Assembly: GCA_037954325.1 (NCBI GenBank)
Contig: JBBMNZ010000002.1
Span: 11,904,679 to 11,968,678 of the forward strand
Length of the DNA stretch: 64,000 bases
DNA from: Fistularia commersonii
Taxonomy: Eukaryota > Chordata > Actinopteri > Syngnathiformes > Fistulariidae
Direction of reading: 5' to 3'
Below the pieces are notes generated by a model that worked only from the letters and a program-made list of their open reading frames with translations, made no database searches and was not told the DNA's origin. The position numbers and the translations under genes were made by a program. This document shows, one piece after another, positions 14,801 through 23,463 of this stretch; position 1 is the stretch's first letter, and the number at the start of each line of letters is the position of its first letter.

Positions 14801-15340
14801 GCTCATTGGAGCAATTTCTCATGAGCAGCATTCCTTAAATTCCTGCTCATGTATTCGGAGGTCTAAGTACAATAACAACCAGCTTCAAGACATTAAAATT
14901 CATTTTGCACATAGTTCCAAGCTGTGTAGCTGTTAGACAGTGCTTTGCTCCTTTTACATGCCAAAGGCTAAGGGGAAATGCCATCGGCGGACAAAACATG
15001 GGAGGACCCAGATCCAGATGCTACAATGTTTTGTTTGTTTTGTTTTGTTTCACAAATTCAACATGATATTTCTCCAGTGCTCAAGTTGAAATTTTGCAAA
15101 CAACACTGGGAAGAAAAATAGAAGAATGATGCTGGTTGAAGTAGAAAACAAAACTTTCTTTCCCATTCAGATGCGTTGGGAATTAAAAGACAAAGGTTTA
15201 AAAACAATCCACGTCCCTTTACATTGATACTTACAGAACACTGTATTGATGCGTGGTCTTACCTGGACGGCAGCGTGATTGATGTGAAGAGCTGTCAAAC
15301 ACAACAAAAGCACACACCTGCGTCGAAAAGAAAGTGCCAT
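1845..15340 (-). CDS. fbln7: fibulin-7, complete gene, 8 coding exons
   Basis: Fibulin-7 is a secreted extracellular-matrix glycoprotein involved in cell adhesion. Coding exons in transcription order are 15263-15340, 13944-14106, 10863-11039, 8572-8697, 8351-8488, 5915-6052, 5385-5523 and 1845-2217. They total 1332 nt, so 443 residues plus stop, close to the roughly 440 of human FBLN7. Every junction uses GT-AG and the phases (0,1,1,1,1,1,2) agree. Domain order: signal peptide (1-26), coiled coil (about 30-75), sushi/CCP (about 81-139), EGF (140-181), a degenerate cysteine-rich EGF segment (182-227), two calcium-binding EGF modules beginning DVNEC and DVDEC (228-319), and the fibulin C-terminal module with SLRFGIVGGNSRG. 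The start is the ATG at 15340, directly ahead of a basic n-region and Leu-rich core; an upstream in-frame extension lacks this logic. The neighbour zc3h6 is divergent. In human, FBLN7 and ZC3H6 lie in the same chromosomal region. Confidence 0.96.
2218..5384 (-). other. fbln7: fbln7 intron 7
   Basis: AT-rich intron with no additional exon found. It contains one degraded copy of a dispersed fish repeat at about 4327-4610, listed separately. Confidence 0.75.
4327..4610 (+). repeat. Dispersed teleost repeat, copy 1
   Basis: It starts with a run of CCATCCAT and a TTATC core, passes through a CACCCTGGACCAGTCGC segment, and includes a TTTTTGAACTGTGGGAGGA segment and a CATGCAGATA end. The same order of motifs recurs at 13424-13757, 11535-11725 and 30503-30715. 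It resembles a very abundant fish interspersed repeat; its class cannot be settled from this sequence. Confidence 0.6.
5385..5523 (-). CDS. fbln7: fbln7 exon 7: calcium-binding EGF
   Basis: The exon begins DVDECLSQ, contains TCVNTGGSFQCVNPECP, and runs into the linker HGNISYVKTSPF. It is 139 nt and ends in phase 2 at CCCTT|GTAAG. The linker joins the C-terminal fibulin module. Confidence 0.94.
5915..6052 (-). CDS. fbln7: fbln7 exon 6: calcium-binding EGF
   Basis: The exon begins DVNECEVY and contains CVNVPGSYHCSCPSGYKLL. The DVNEC start and the aromatic residue after PGS mark a calcium-binding EGF domain. 46 codons, phase 1-1. Confidence 0.95.
6053..8350 (-). other. fbln7: fbln7 intron 5
   Basis: AT-rich intron without a recognisable exon, RNA gene or named repeat. 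Confidence 0.7.
8351..8488 (-). CDS. fbln7: fbln7 exon 5: degenerate EGF-like segment
   Basis: 46 codons include PHCAQVNRAQHCSCDAGFHM and end SICQG, matching the segment of human FBLN7 between the first EGF and the calcium-binding EGF pair. It has fewer cysteines than a full EGF. Phase 1-1. Confidence 0.93.
8572..8697 (-). CDS. fbln7: fbln7 exon 4: EGF-like domain 1
   Basis: The exon encodes DISECTSNPCRNGGTC, then YKCTCPQNWSGSHC, a complete six-cysteine EGF module (42 codons, phase 1-1). The N-terminal D-I-S-E suits calcium binding. Confidence 0.94.
8698..10862 (-). other. fbln7: fbln7 intron 3
   Basis: Long AT-rich intron carrying an AT microsatellite at its 3' genomic start (8839-8900). 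No coding or RNA feature seen. Confidence 0.7.
8839..8900. repeat. (AT)n microsatellite
   Basis: Alternating AT with a few phase slips, followed by T- and A-rich sequence. It lies in fbln7 intron 3. Confidence 0.95.
10863..11039 (-). CDS. fbln7: fbln7 exon 3: sushi (CCP) domain
   Basis: The 177-nt phase 1-1 exon encodes one complete sushi module. It begins APTNCPSLEAP, continues through FTCSQGYHLVGS and DNGTWTG, and ends AICKG. The four cysteines and the tryptophan are in canonical order. A sushi domain at this position separates fibulin-7 from other fibulins. Confidence 0.94.
11535..11725 (+). repeat. Dispersed teleost repeat, degraded copy 2
   Basis: The order ACCACTTATCCTACCTGGGG, AAAAACCCCAGAAGG, GGAATCACTCTTGCTG and AACAACCGTGCCGCC matches the frame of the copy at 13424 but is more decayed and internally shortened. 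Confidence 0.5.
13424..13757 (+). repeat. Dispersed teleost repeat, best-preserved copy
   Basis: It runs from CCATCCATTCATTC and CCACTTATCC through GGTCGCGGGGGATGCTGAGG, CCTGGACTGGTCACCAGTC, a CACT tandem, TTTTTGGACTGTGGGAAG, an ACACAGAAAGGTCCCC segment and GAACCAGGATCCTTC to GAGCCACCGTGTC. It has no intact open frame, so it is a non-coding retroposon tail or MITE-like relic. Confidence 0.65.
13944..14106 (-). CDS. fbln7: fbln7 exon 2: coiled coil
   Basis: The exon begins SCMDKHQVV and contains LKGQEMRFTEGLRIMKSKLA, almost identical to the human FBLN7 coiled-coil stretch. Regular hydrophobic spacing suits oligomerisation. The 163-nt exon ends in phase 1 at GCTG|GTGAG. Confidence 0.93.
15263..15340 (-). 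CDS. fbln7: fbln7 exon 1: signal peptide
   Basis: The exon encodes 26 residues: M-A-L-S-F, three arginines, then a Leu/Val-rich hydrophobic core and a short polar end. This is a classical secretory signal peptide. It ends in phase 0 at CCAG|GTAAG (minus strand). Confidence 0.88.
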
Positions 15341-16378
15341 CTCTGGACTTCCAGTCACACCAATGTGTTGCTTATTTGTTGTGAGGCTATTTCCGGAATT
15401 CACTCTCCTGTGATTCGATCAGATCCAGTCTTATCTGAAATGAAGGTCCGTGATTTTGGCCCTGGCGGGTTGGAGGATGCTCATCAGGTGTCTGACAGAG
15501 ATGCGCTCCTGTGTCTTTATCTGCGCTCCGGGAGAGTTTGGTCTCCGAGGTCTGAACGCCACCTAGTTTTCTTTCAGAAAGAATCCCTCCCACCGAGATA
15601 CTATTAAACATGAGTTTCCTCTGCATCTCTCTTTTGCACGCAGAAAGGAACGATTCTTTTATCATGCAAGTTGTACGTGCGTTTTGGGTGAATTTAAATG
15701 TGGTTCTTGTTGGGAAAAAAAACAAAAAACAACTCACAACCTGCACTGATCGGATATTTCATTGATTTATCTACAGTGCGTTTATGATGAAAATGCAATT
15801 TCATTAGATCTGAATTGAAGAACCAAAACTGGTCGATTGAAAAGTTATGCTCTGTGAGATCATCACATTTGGAGACACAATCCAGCAATTTAGTAAGGCG
15901 GGAAAAATATTTTACCAACTAAAAAATGTCAAAGTCAACATTTGAGTGCATTTCAGACTGGGCAATACGATTGACAGAAGTCTGGTATTCAGATCGGCGG
16001 AACATTTTTTTCAAACCTGTTTAGGTCTGACGAGTTCGATCTCGAGCGACACCTTGTGGACAAACGCGGAACAGCGAATGTGCCCGGAGTCGCATTCATG
16101 AAACCCGCGTGTAAAAACCGCGTCCGCGTATAAAAAACACATTCAACAAAAGAAGTAAACGTGTAAGTAGTAACGCTTTCGCAAGGTTGCGCATAAATGC
16201 CCACCAAATCGTTGACAAGGGATGAAACTGAACGTCGCATACACTTCATTGTTCTACATGTTGAAAATAAGTGACGTCGCTCTGACCCAATCAGAATTGT
16301 TGTCGTCATCATACGCACATGATTTTTGACCAATCGCAGACGGTGGTACAGAGCCCAAAGTTAGATAGATCCAATGGG
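15341..16378. promoter_or_regulatory. Divergent fbln7 / zc3h6 promoter interval
   Basis: This interval separates the fbln7 start codon (minus strand) from the zc3h6 TATA box (plus strand). Around 15990-16330 the sequence becomes markedly richer in CpG than the surrounding introns, with a TGACGTCG element at 16272-16279 resembling a CRE. This suits a promoter region for zc3h6 and perhaps shared regulation of fbln7. No fbln7 TATA box was identified. Confidence 0.5.
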
Positions 16379-16388
16379 TATATAAATA
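16287..16388 (+). promoter_or_regulatory. zc3h6: zc3h6 core promoter: three CCAAT boxes and a TATA box
   Basis: CCAAT pentamers on the plus strand begin at 16287, 16330 and 16371, with spacings of 43 and 41 bp, followed at once by TATATAAATA at 16379-16388. A start site near 16410-16420 would follow. CCAAT is the NF-Y target. The TATA box lies only a few bases after the third CCAAT, so that copy may not act in the usual way. The transcript start is inferred. Confidence 0.5.
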
Positions 16389-16837
16389 CGCGGACGAATA
16401 CATTTGCGCGGAATGTGCGGCAGGCAGACCTCAGAAGCCATTTTGAGATGAACTCCCTGTTGAGATAGCCTATGAAGATGCTGAAATCATCGAACATGGT
16501 TACAACACTGTCTGTTTCTCCCTCCGTCTCCTCTATTTCACCATGGCAGCTGTCAAGCGACGGGACATTAGCAAAGCGGGGTATCAAGCTGCGCTCACAG
16601 AGTTAAAACGTCATTGATATGAAAGAGGAGGGTGTCTGTTTACTGTCTCTGTCGAGACATGTAACACCGTGAGTTTTTTCCAGTCTGAAATCTTCCAGCA
16701 TCTCTCACAACCCAACGTCTCCTTGACTGATTAGTTAATTCACTCTTGTACCGGAAAGAGAAGGGAGGCAGATCCGTTTTCCAATGGCTTCTGTGAGCCT
16801 TGTTTCCAGTCCCCCAGCCCCCGTTCTTGACAAAAAC

Positions 16838-16869
16838 ATGACAGACTCTGAAGTTGCAGGGGATGAAAG
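16838..16869 (+). CDS. zc3h6: zc3h6 exon 1
   Basis: It encodes MTDSEVAGDE plus two bases of the next codon. Joining to exon 2 gives DE-R-EDGELEDGEID, matching the human start. The donor AAAG|GTCGAG is a weak match to consensus. An ATG at 16784 is in frame upstream, but a possible 5'-UTR splice acceptor (TTTCCAG at 16804-16810) would remove it. Confidence 0.75.
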
Positions 16870-17676
16870 GTCGAGTAACAATCTTATGCAATTCTTAATA
16901 CCCTCATCTGTGCGTTTCAGTGCTGTGGGTCTACATGCTTGTCTTTCTGTTTTCTCTGTAAATCTTGAGGGCACAGAGACATTTCCACGGTTTTCCCCCT
17001 CTCACAATCTTTGCATGCTTTTTTATGCAGCTGAGTAACGTCGACCTAATGAATGGTTTTAACATCAACATGTCATTCATCGCCATTTCCATGCAAAACA
17101 TTGGATATCATTGTTCGTGTTGTCGTGCTCCTTGGATGACTCCATGGCTGCATTGTTGCCATCTGCAGGAGGCTATCACCATGATGTAAATGCCACGCCC
17201 ATCATTGTACTTGGCCGCCCCCTACCGGGGTCTTGCGGTACTTCGGAGACTAGTTTCACGTAGTGATATGCTCAATTTAAGATCATGTCAGTTGCTTTTG
17301 TGGGCTGGTCAGAGGTCCAGATAAGCCTGGAGGACTCTGTCAACAAATAGTATCGAGGTTTTGATGATGCAATCCAACACTACATTTGGCGATTTGACCA
17401 ACTTAAACCGGACGGTGGTGTTTTGAACAAAAAGCTAGTGGTAGATGACTTGACTGACCCTTAATTGCTCTTTTTATGTCTCTGTCCGTGCTTCTTTTAC
17501 TCCTTTAGCTTCAAGATTGACATTGCAGTGTTTTGCAAGTACCTACTGTAATTGATTTGATATCCCTTAGATGTTTTTCTTCAAATAGCAAAATGGTCGC
17601 ACATAGATTGATGAGCCTTTTGTTACCTCAATTTGCTGTATTTGAACGTGTGTGTGTGTGTGTGTGTGTTTGTGTT

Positions 17677-17724
<48 letters not shown>

Positions 17725-20700
17725 TTACCATCAAACTCCAGTATAATTGCTTTTAGGGAAAGGTTCTTAACCCTTTATATTACTAATTTAAGATCAAAAT
17801 GTGAATCCTTAAGTATCTGTTACCGCACTTAGGCATCATTGAGATTTGATTGTAAATTTCATGGTGAAGATAATTGGATCCATGATGAGCTTTTGCAACT
17901 AAACTAATCCTATTTTCATTTTTTTCCCCTGCAAAGTATTTATAGATGATTTAATATTTCATGAAAATTTAAATAACACTTAAAATGGTCTTTTATACTT
18001 TTATCAGATGATGAAATTTGGGAAACCACTTCTTAATAGGCTTTTCATAATCATTAAAGATTTTTTTTTGTGTAGTTTTGTATAGTATTTGAGTCCTAGC
18101 CTGTCCTTGTTTAATTTTGTTCATTTGTAACGGGTTGTCTTATTCTTGATGTTCAGTTAAAATAGGTACAGTTAATACAGGAATGAGACCCTTTTCAGTA
18201 GTATAAATGGTCATAACAGATATGACAGTTGCACCTACATATTATGACCAGTAAATCTGTTATTCCTTTGAGATGCTTGTATAGCAACTCTCAAAGCCTG
18301 ATAGCTTTTATCAAAGTAACCGTGAATAATCTTACCTGTTTGATTATAGAAATTGTTGAAATATTGGTAAATGAGTAAGAAAGTGTTACAAAAAGTATTA
18401 TTTAATTGAGACTTTGTTTATACAATTAATGCTGTTCCTTTTCAGCTTGATGATACTGCTATTCAATGCTAGCAAAAATCAAAATCCAAGTGCATGTTTT
18501 TTCATAGATCTGTCAACTACAACATGATTGTGTCTCAGCCTTCCAGTGATAACAAGGGGAACATGAATTAAATGATTCTAAATATTTTTATAGACTACCA
18601 TGTGGTGAACTGATTTGTTGTGCCACATGGGGCCAACATACTGTGAAGGCCCTCCTGGGTAATACCGATTGTTGTTGCTTCAATTTCTCCTTATGCAGAG
18701 AGGATGGAGAGTTGGAGGATGGAGAAATAGATGATGAGGGGATTGGTATTGAGGAGGAGCACAAGGAGACTGCAGAGGTGGTTGAAGAGAAGGAGAGGGA
18801 AAAAGGAAAAGCTAAAGAGAAAGAGGAAAAGGCTCACCGGCACTCAAGGAAAAGATACAAAAAGAATAAAGAGAAGAGGAGGTCTAAGAGAAGAAGGCGT
18901 GACAGACAGAAAGTAAGACAGAGCTACTTGTTCATTATGGCAAATATTACTTCCTGATTCTGTTTGAAGAATCAATTTGAAATGCATCGTAATTGATTCC
19001 TTCTTAATTTTTTGCCCTACCCTCAGCATCATTCCCCCTCCAGCAGCTCCAGTTCCGACAGCTATGACTCTGACTATGACCGACCAGAAAGGTCGAAAAG
19101 CAGGAAGAGTCAAGGTTCTGCCCGCGAGTCTGACATCCAATCTGTCCCGGTGGGTTTTTCTACTGTGTTTGAGCATTATTCAGAGTAATATTATGGTGAC
19201 TTTTTGTATTTCTGTTGTCCTTCAGCATGGGCGGGATTCAAAAGGTAACCGAGGTAAATCACAGAAGTCCTCACCACACAAAAGCAGCGATTATGACAAG
19301 TACAGTGACTACAGTGATGACAAGTACGACTATGATGATGAAGAGGATGATTACGAAGATGACATGTCTGAGTACTCGCATTCGAAAGATTCAACTTCTC
19401 CAAGTCAGGCAAAGGGACGTCATGGTAAAGACCTGATGAAGAGAGGAGGAATGAGGGGCATGAAACAACAGCAGTGTAAGACTCTATTTTCTATTGGACT
19501 GTAAGCTTTTGCCTTTTTGTTTATTCGATTGAAACAATAACCATATGCAGTAATTTTTATCAATTTAAAAATCCCCAGTTGGGCAGAGGGGGAGAGGCAG
19601 GGGAAGTGGACCAGGAAGAGGACGAGGGATGCTCAACAAAAACAAAAAGATGAAAATGAAGCCCTGGGGAGGACGTGGACGAGGTCGAGGAGGCGACATG
19701 GGTATGGATGAACCACATGTAAGTACACTTTATCATTATTGCCTATAATACTGTTATATATAAACCAATTTTTTTGGAGTATAAACAACTTTTAAGGTAT
19801 CCACAAATTTCCAAATATCTTTGCAGGAAGGAAAAAATTGTGGTTATCACAAAAAGCGACCCATCATGAGCAAAGAATTTATTAATCAGCACACAGTGGA
19901 ACACAATGGTAGATACATTTGCAAGTACTTCTTGGAAGGCCGATGTATCAAGGTACAGTTCGACTTATATATATATATATATGCGTTTTACTCATGCTTG
20001 CTGTAATTGAAGGCTATAATAAGGAATAAGATGATGTACATTAGAAGTGAAAAACTGTTTTTCTGTTCTTATACAGGGGGAGCAGTGCAAGTTTGAACAT
20101 GAGCTTGTTGTACCAGATAAGAAAAAGGAACTCTGTAAATTTTACCTCCAAGGATTCTGCAGTAAAGGAGATAACTGTATTTACATGCACAATATCCTTT
20201 GCTGATGGTTTGAACTAGTCTTTGTCACTTTGGAATGTCAAGAAAAGAATCTTAAATAATATTTCATACATTTTCTTTAACCTGTAATAGCACATGAATA
20301 TCCCTGCAAATTCTTTCATACTGGAGCCAAATGCTATCAAGGAGACAATTGCAAGTTTTCCCATGAGGCTTTGAATGATGTGGCCAAAGAGTTGCTTGAG
20401 AAGGTAAAGTGGAATATTAAAAATACATTTTCATGGACACCAACTAATCTCGTACACTGACCTTCAATGTTGTCATGTTTCTACTCTGACATACTACCAG
20501 ATCATTAGCACTGAAGAGGAGAACGCGCGTGAGGACGAGTTGGAACTTGAGGACTTGAGAAAACAGGGTATTGCGCCACTGCCAAAGCCACCCCCAGGGG
20601 TTGGGTTGCTGCCCACACCTGGTCAGAGCAGTCCTACAGATGGAATAGGAAAGAAGATCCCCTCCCTCTTTGAAATCAAAGTCAAACCTACTGTAGATTT

Positions 20701-23463
20701 GGCGCATAAAATTGCTTTGAGGTAACGTAAACATCATAAACAGTCACAAAAACAGGTTAAGCTTCACACTAACTGTGTGTTTTTTTCCCAGCGGAACCAA
20801 CTCGTCCCAGAATCCAAACGAAGGCACTGATCAGTCTAGTGGAGGCTCAGAAGAAGCAAATAGTGGAAGTGCAGGGCCTGCTATTCCTCCCCCTGAGTCA
20901 CCTGGTTGCATAGGTCAATCCACTGGAGCACCAATGCCACAAAGCCCACAGGGACAGCACCCGCAACATGGATATCCGTTACAGCAGCCGATGGCCCCTG
21001 GTCAGCCCCCACCATTTCATGGAAACATCAGCTCACAGATGAACATGCAGAGGCCTCCATTCCCCCAAATACCAAATCTACAGATGCTACAAAACCTCTC
21101 GCATTTTCCATCAGTGGGTCAAAACCCTCTGGAATTCTTTAACAACTCTCTCCAAAACCAGTGCAGGCAAGGAGGTAAGTGTCACAACTGTATTGTTAAA
21201 AATACTGGATTATGATTTTTTGACTCATGGATTCCCTATGGTTGGAAATCAAATATCTGTGATGTTCTTTATCTCTTTCCCATCTAGTTGACCCTGGTAT
21301 GGCCTTCATGCAGAACCTCCAACAACAGATGGGTGCAGAATCAACACTGCAGTCTTTACCACCAGCAGTACAGAAAGCTATTTTTCTACATTTGACCCAG
21401 CAGCAACAAGAGTCACAGCAACAGGGGAATGAGCTGCAGAGAACAGAGGGTCAGGATGAAAACAGTTCAAATAGAGGTGAGACTGTCCAACAACCTGATA
21501 ACCACACCCCCTTCGGAACGGCTCATAGAATGAATCAAAAAGACCTGTATTACCCTGGAGAATGATAACGGTTTTATAATTCTCTTCTTTTAACCTGTGG
21601 GGAAAGGGTTTAAACTGTTATTGCAGAATGTGTTCAAGTAAATATTGTTGTTAGTGTGCGTGTGCGTGCGTATGTACGTGCGTCCGTCCGTCCGTGCATG
21701 CACACCGGATTCCGGGCATATATATTCCGATTCCGGGCATGTCCAGCAGGAGAGACAGACTACATATATGAGCACACATATATATATAACATATATATGC
21801 ACGCCCGCATGTGTATATATATATATGTGTTTATGTATGTGTGTTTTTATATGTGTGTGTATATACACGTATATATGTAAATATGTATACAAATATGTGT
21901 GTGTACATATGTATATGTATTCATATATAGTTATGTGTGTATATGTATATACATTGATTTTTTTCTTTTTCTTCTTCAGATGACACTACAAACTGGTATT
22001 CAAGCGATGAGGAGGATGGGAGTGGTGTTAGCTCTATTCTCAAATCCCTAAAGAAGCAGAGTGTGATGCAGCAGTCCAAGACTCCTCAGCCTACTACTGC
22101 AGCTAAAGCCCTGACTGACCCTCGGCTGTTAAAGGAGAGGGCCCAACTCACTGACCCACGAGTGAAGGCAGACCCTCGGCAACGTCCCCCTGAAATGAAA
22201 AAGGAGGCAGACGGAGGTCAGGATCCTCGACTTTCCAGGGACCCCAGGAAGCTAAGACCTTTGGAGCCAAGTTCCTATCGCCAGCAAAACAATCTGGTTC
22301 CTCAAAAGGCGCCCACCGGAGAAGAGGATGAGGAGAGTGAGAGGGAGCTCAGGGACCGGGCTGTCCTCATCCCTCTGGAGGCCGGTCCTGGTGTAGCACT
22401 GCGTGACCCCCGATGCCAGTTAAAGCAGTTCAGCCATATCCGTGTGGATATTCTACTCCAACGGCCTGCCTTTGCTCAGACAGTGGTGTGGGCCCCTGAA
22501 GATCTCATCCCGTCTCTTGTGCCCAAACAGGAACACTCCATCAACTTACCCCTTCCACCCCTAATTGCCGATGCTCAAATGAACCGAACTAATCTGCCTG
22601 ACCACCCCCCTGTCTCCAGCCCACCGCTGAGTGACCCAAGACTGGCAGCGGTACGTTTGAAGGAACGCATAGGTCGATTGCCATTCGGACCTCTGGAGTC
22701 CAAATCCCCTGCAGAAAGACCAATAGATCCACGCCAGCAAAAGACTTTAGACCCCAGACTTAAGCGTACAGGGAGTTTGGACTCCAAGCTGGTCGGTCAG
22801 AAAGAGTCATGCTCTGGGGGAGGAGTTGTAGACCCCAGGTTGCAAAAGGGCAGCGCAAGCTCCTCCCCTCATGCCACTCAAGCCAAGACAGAGCCTGAGA
22901 GGCTACCACCGTATGCACCTCGTCTAGCCTCGTCCGGTGGAGGCTTGGAAGGTCCCACCGCCATCTTTGGAGGCATCAGTCTGTACAATCCTCGCAGTCA
23001 AACTGACCAGGCTCACAAGGATCCGGTGGATCCTCCTAAAAAGGGAGGAATTCTGAAACACTCAGCGAAGATTGATAGCACGTCACCGCCGTCACTCTCT
23101 CCTACCGGTGGCAGCGGCTCGGCGGAGGAGAGCAAAAAAGCAGACGGTGCCTCAGACCAGTCGCCATCGTCAATCACAGCCACAGTGCCTACATCTTTGC
23201 CCACCAAACCCCCCGCCGTGCATAATCTTCCCATCCAAGCACTCGCGGGCCTGATCAGACCCCAGTACACTGACTCCAGGCAGACCAAACCTACAGGACA
23301 GGGTTCTACCGGAGCTCAGGAGGAGGCAGAGGAAAAGAAGGAAGAGGAGGAAGTCATAGTGGAAAAGCCAAACCAGGAGGATCTGGAGGTGGAGGCAGAA
23401 GACAGGACATTGAAGGACGTCTTCAAGACCTTTGACCCCACTGCTTCTCCTTTCTGCCAGTAA
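16838..23463 (+). CDS. zc3h6: Zinc finger CCCH-type protein 6, complete gene, 12 coding exons
   Basis: Coding exons are 16838-16869, 18699-18912, 19027-19149, 19226-19475, 19579-19718, 19827-19952, 20077-20191, 20294-20403, 20501-20721, 20792-21174, 21288-21476 and 21980-23463: 3387 nt, 1128 residues (human ZC3H6 is about 1190). Order: MTDSEVAG start, acidic EDGELEDGEIDDEG segment, Lys/Arg-rich region, Tyr/Asp/Ser-rich region, RG-rich stretch (about 207-250), three CCCH fingers (285-303, 315-333, 338-357), the family motif PLPKPPPGVGLLPTP, Pro/Gln-rich region, and a C-terminal half with ten DPR tripeptides ending KTFDPTASPFCQ. The MTDSE start and linkage to fbln7 favour ZC3H6 over its paralogues ZC3H4 and ZC3H8. 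It is predicted to be a nuclear RNA-binding protein; the paralogue ZC3H4 works with WDR82 in curbing unproductive transcription. An in-frame ATG at 16784 could add 18 residues. Intron 7 is AT-AC, the others GT-AG. Confidence 0.95.
16870..18698 (+). other. zc3h6: zc3h6 intron 1
   Basis: 1.8-kb intron. Apart from the TG/TA/CA tract at 17647-17724, no exon, RNA gene or known repeat is apparent. Confidence 0.7.
17647..17724. repeat. Compound (TG)n(TA)n(CA)n microsatellite
   Basis: A TG tract (with two TTTG interruptions) runs into a TA tract and then a CA tract, so the array is self-complementary. It lies in zc3h6 intron 1. Confidence 0.97.
19827..19952 (+). CDS. zc3h6: zc3h6 exon 6: first half of zinc finger 1
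   Basis: It encodes the conserved lead-in MSKEFINQHTVEHNGRY and then ICKYFLEGRCIK, the first two cysteines (C285, C293) of finger 1. Phase 0-0, 42 codons. Confidence 0.95.
20077..20191 (+). CDS. zc3h6: zc3h6 exon 7: end of zinc finger 1 and all of finger 2
   Basis: GEQCKFEH completes finger 1 (C-X7-C-X5-C-X3-H). LCKFYLQGFCSKGDNCIYMH is finger 2 with the same spacing, ending at H333. The next base starts the Asn codon and the exon stops there at a non-canonical donor, AT rather than GT. Confidence 0.95.
20192..20293 (+). other. zc3h6: zc3h6 intron 7: AT-AC, U12-type intron
   Basis: The intron starts ATATCCTTT, the exact U12-type 5' splice site, and ends CAC. A branch-site match TTCTTTAAC lies at 20273-20281, with its adenosine 13 nt from the 3' end, inside the usual window for minor-spliceosome introns. 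It is 102 nt. Removing exactly these bases joins ATGCACA to ATGAATATC and restores MH-N-EYPCKF, as in ZC3H6 relatives. No GT donor nearby keeps the frame: reading on from exon 7 reaches a TGA within four codons. Confidence 0.93.
20294..20403 (+). CDS. zc3h6: zc3h6 exon 8: zinc finger 3
   Basis: It encodes EYPCKFFHTGAKCYQGDNC then KFSH, a C-X8-C-X5-C-X3-H finger (residues 338-357), followed by EALNDVAKELLEK. It ends in phase 0 at AAG|GTAAAG. Confidence 0.95.
21477..21979 (+). other. zc3h6: zc3h6 intron 11 with complex TG/TA repeat
   Basis: About 300 bases (roughly 21653-21955) of TGTG/TATA/CATA simple sequence fill most of this 503-nt intron. Two copies of GATTCCGGGCAT (near 21708 and 21729) are embedded in it. 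Confidence 0.85.
21980..23463 (+). CDS. zc3h6: zc3h6 exon 12: DPR-rich C-terminal half
   Basis: A single 1484-nt exon encodes the last 495 codons. It opens DDTTNWYSSDEEDG and SILKSLKKQS, shared with human ZC3H6, and carries DPR tripeptides through the chain. Family blocks include LRDPRCQLKQFSHIRVDI, VWAPEDLIPS, INLPLPPLIAD, LIRPQYTDSRQ and the C-terminal VFKTFDPTASPFCQ. Confidence 0.97.

Noticed and set aside
15176..15607. 143-codon plus-strand open frame over fbln7 exon 1
   Set aside because: It is antisense to a confirmed signal-peptide exon, has no family similarity, and starts inside the fbln7 intron.
21590..21983. Frames rich in Tyr, Cys, Val and Ile between zc3h6 exons 11 and 12
   Set aside because: Produced by TG/TA repeats within an intron that has sound splice sites at both ends.
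16838..23463. Assignment as zc3h4 or zc3h8 instead of zc3h6
   Set aside because: The MTDSE start, the DDTxNWYSS block, the overall length and linkage to fbln7 all fit ZC3H6 better; ZC3H4 has a long proline-rich N-terminus and ZC3H8 is much shorter.
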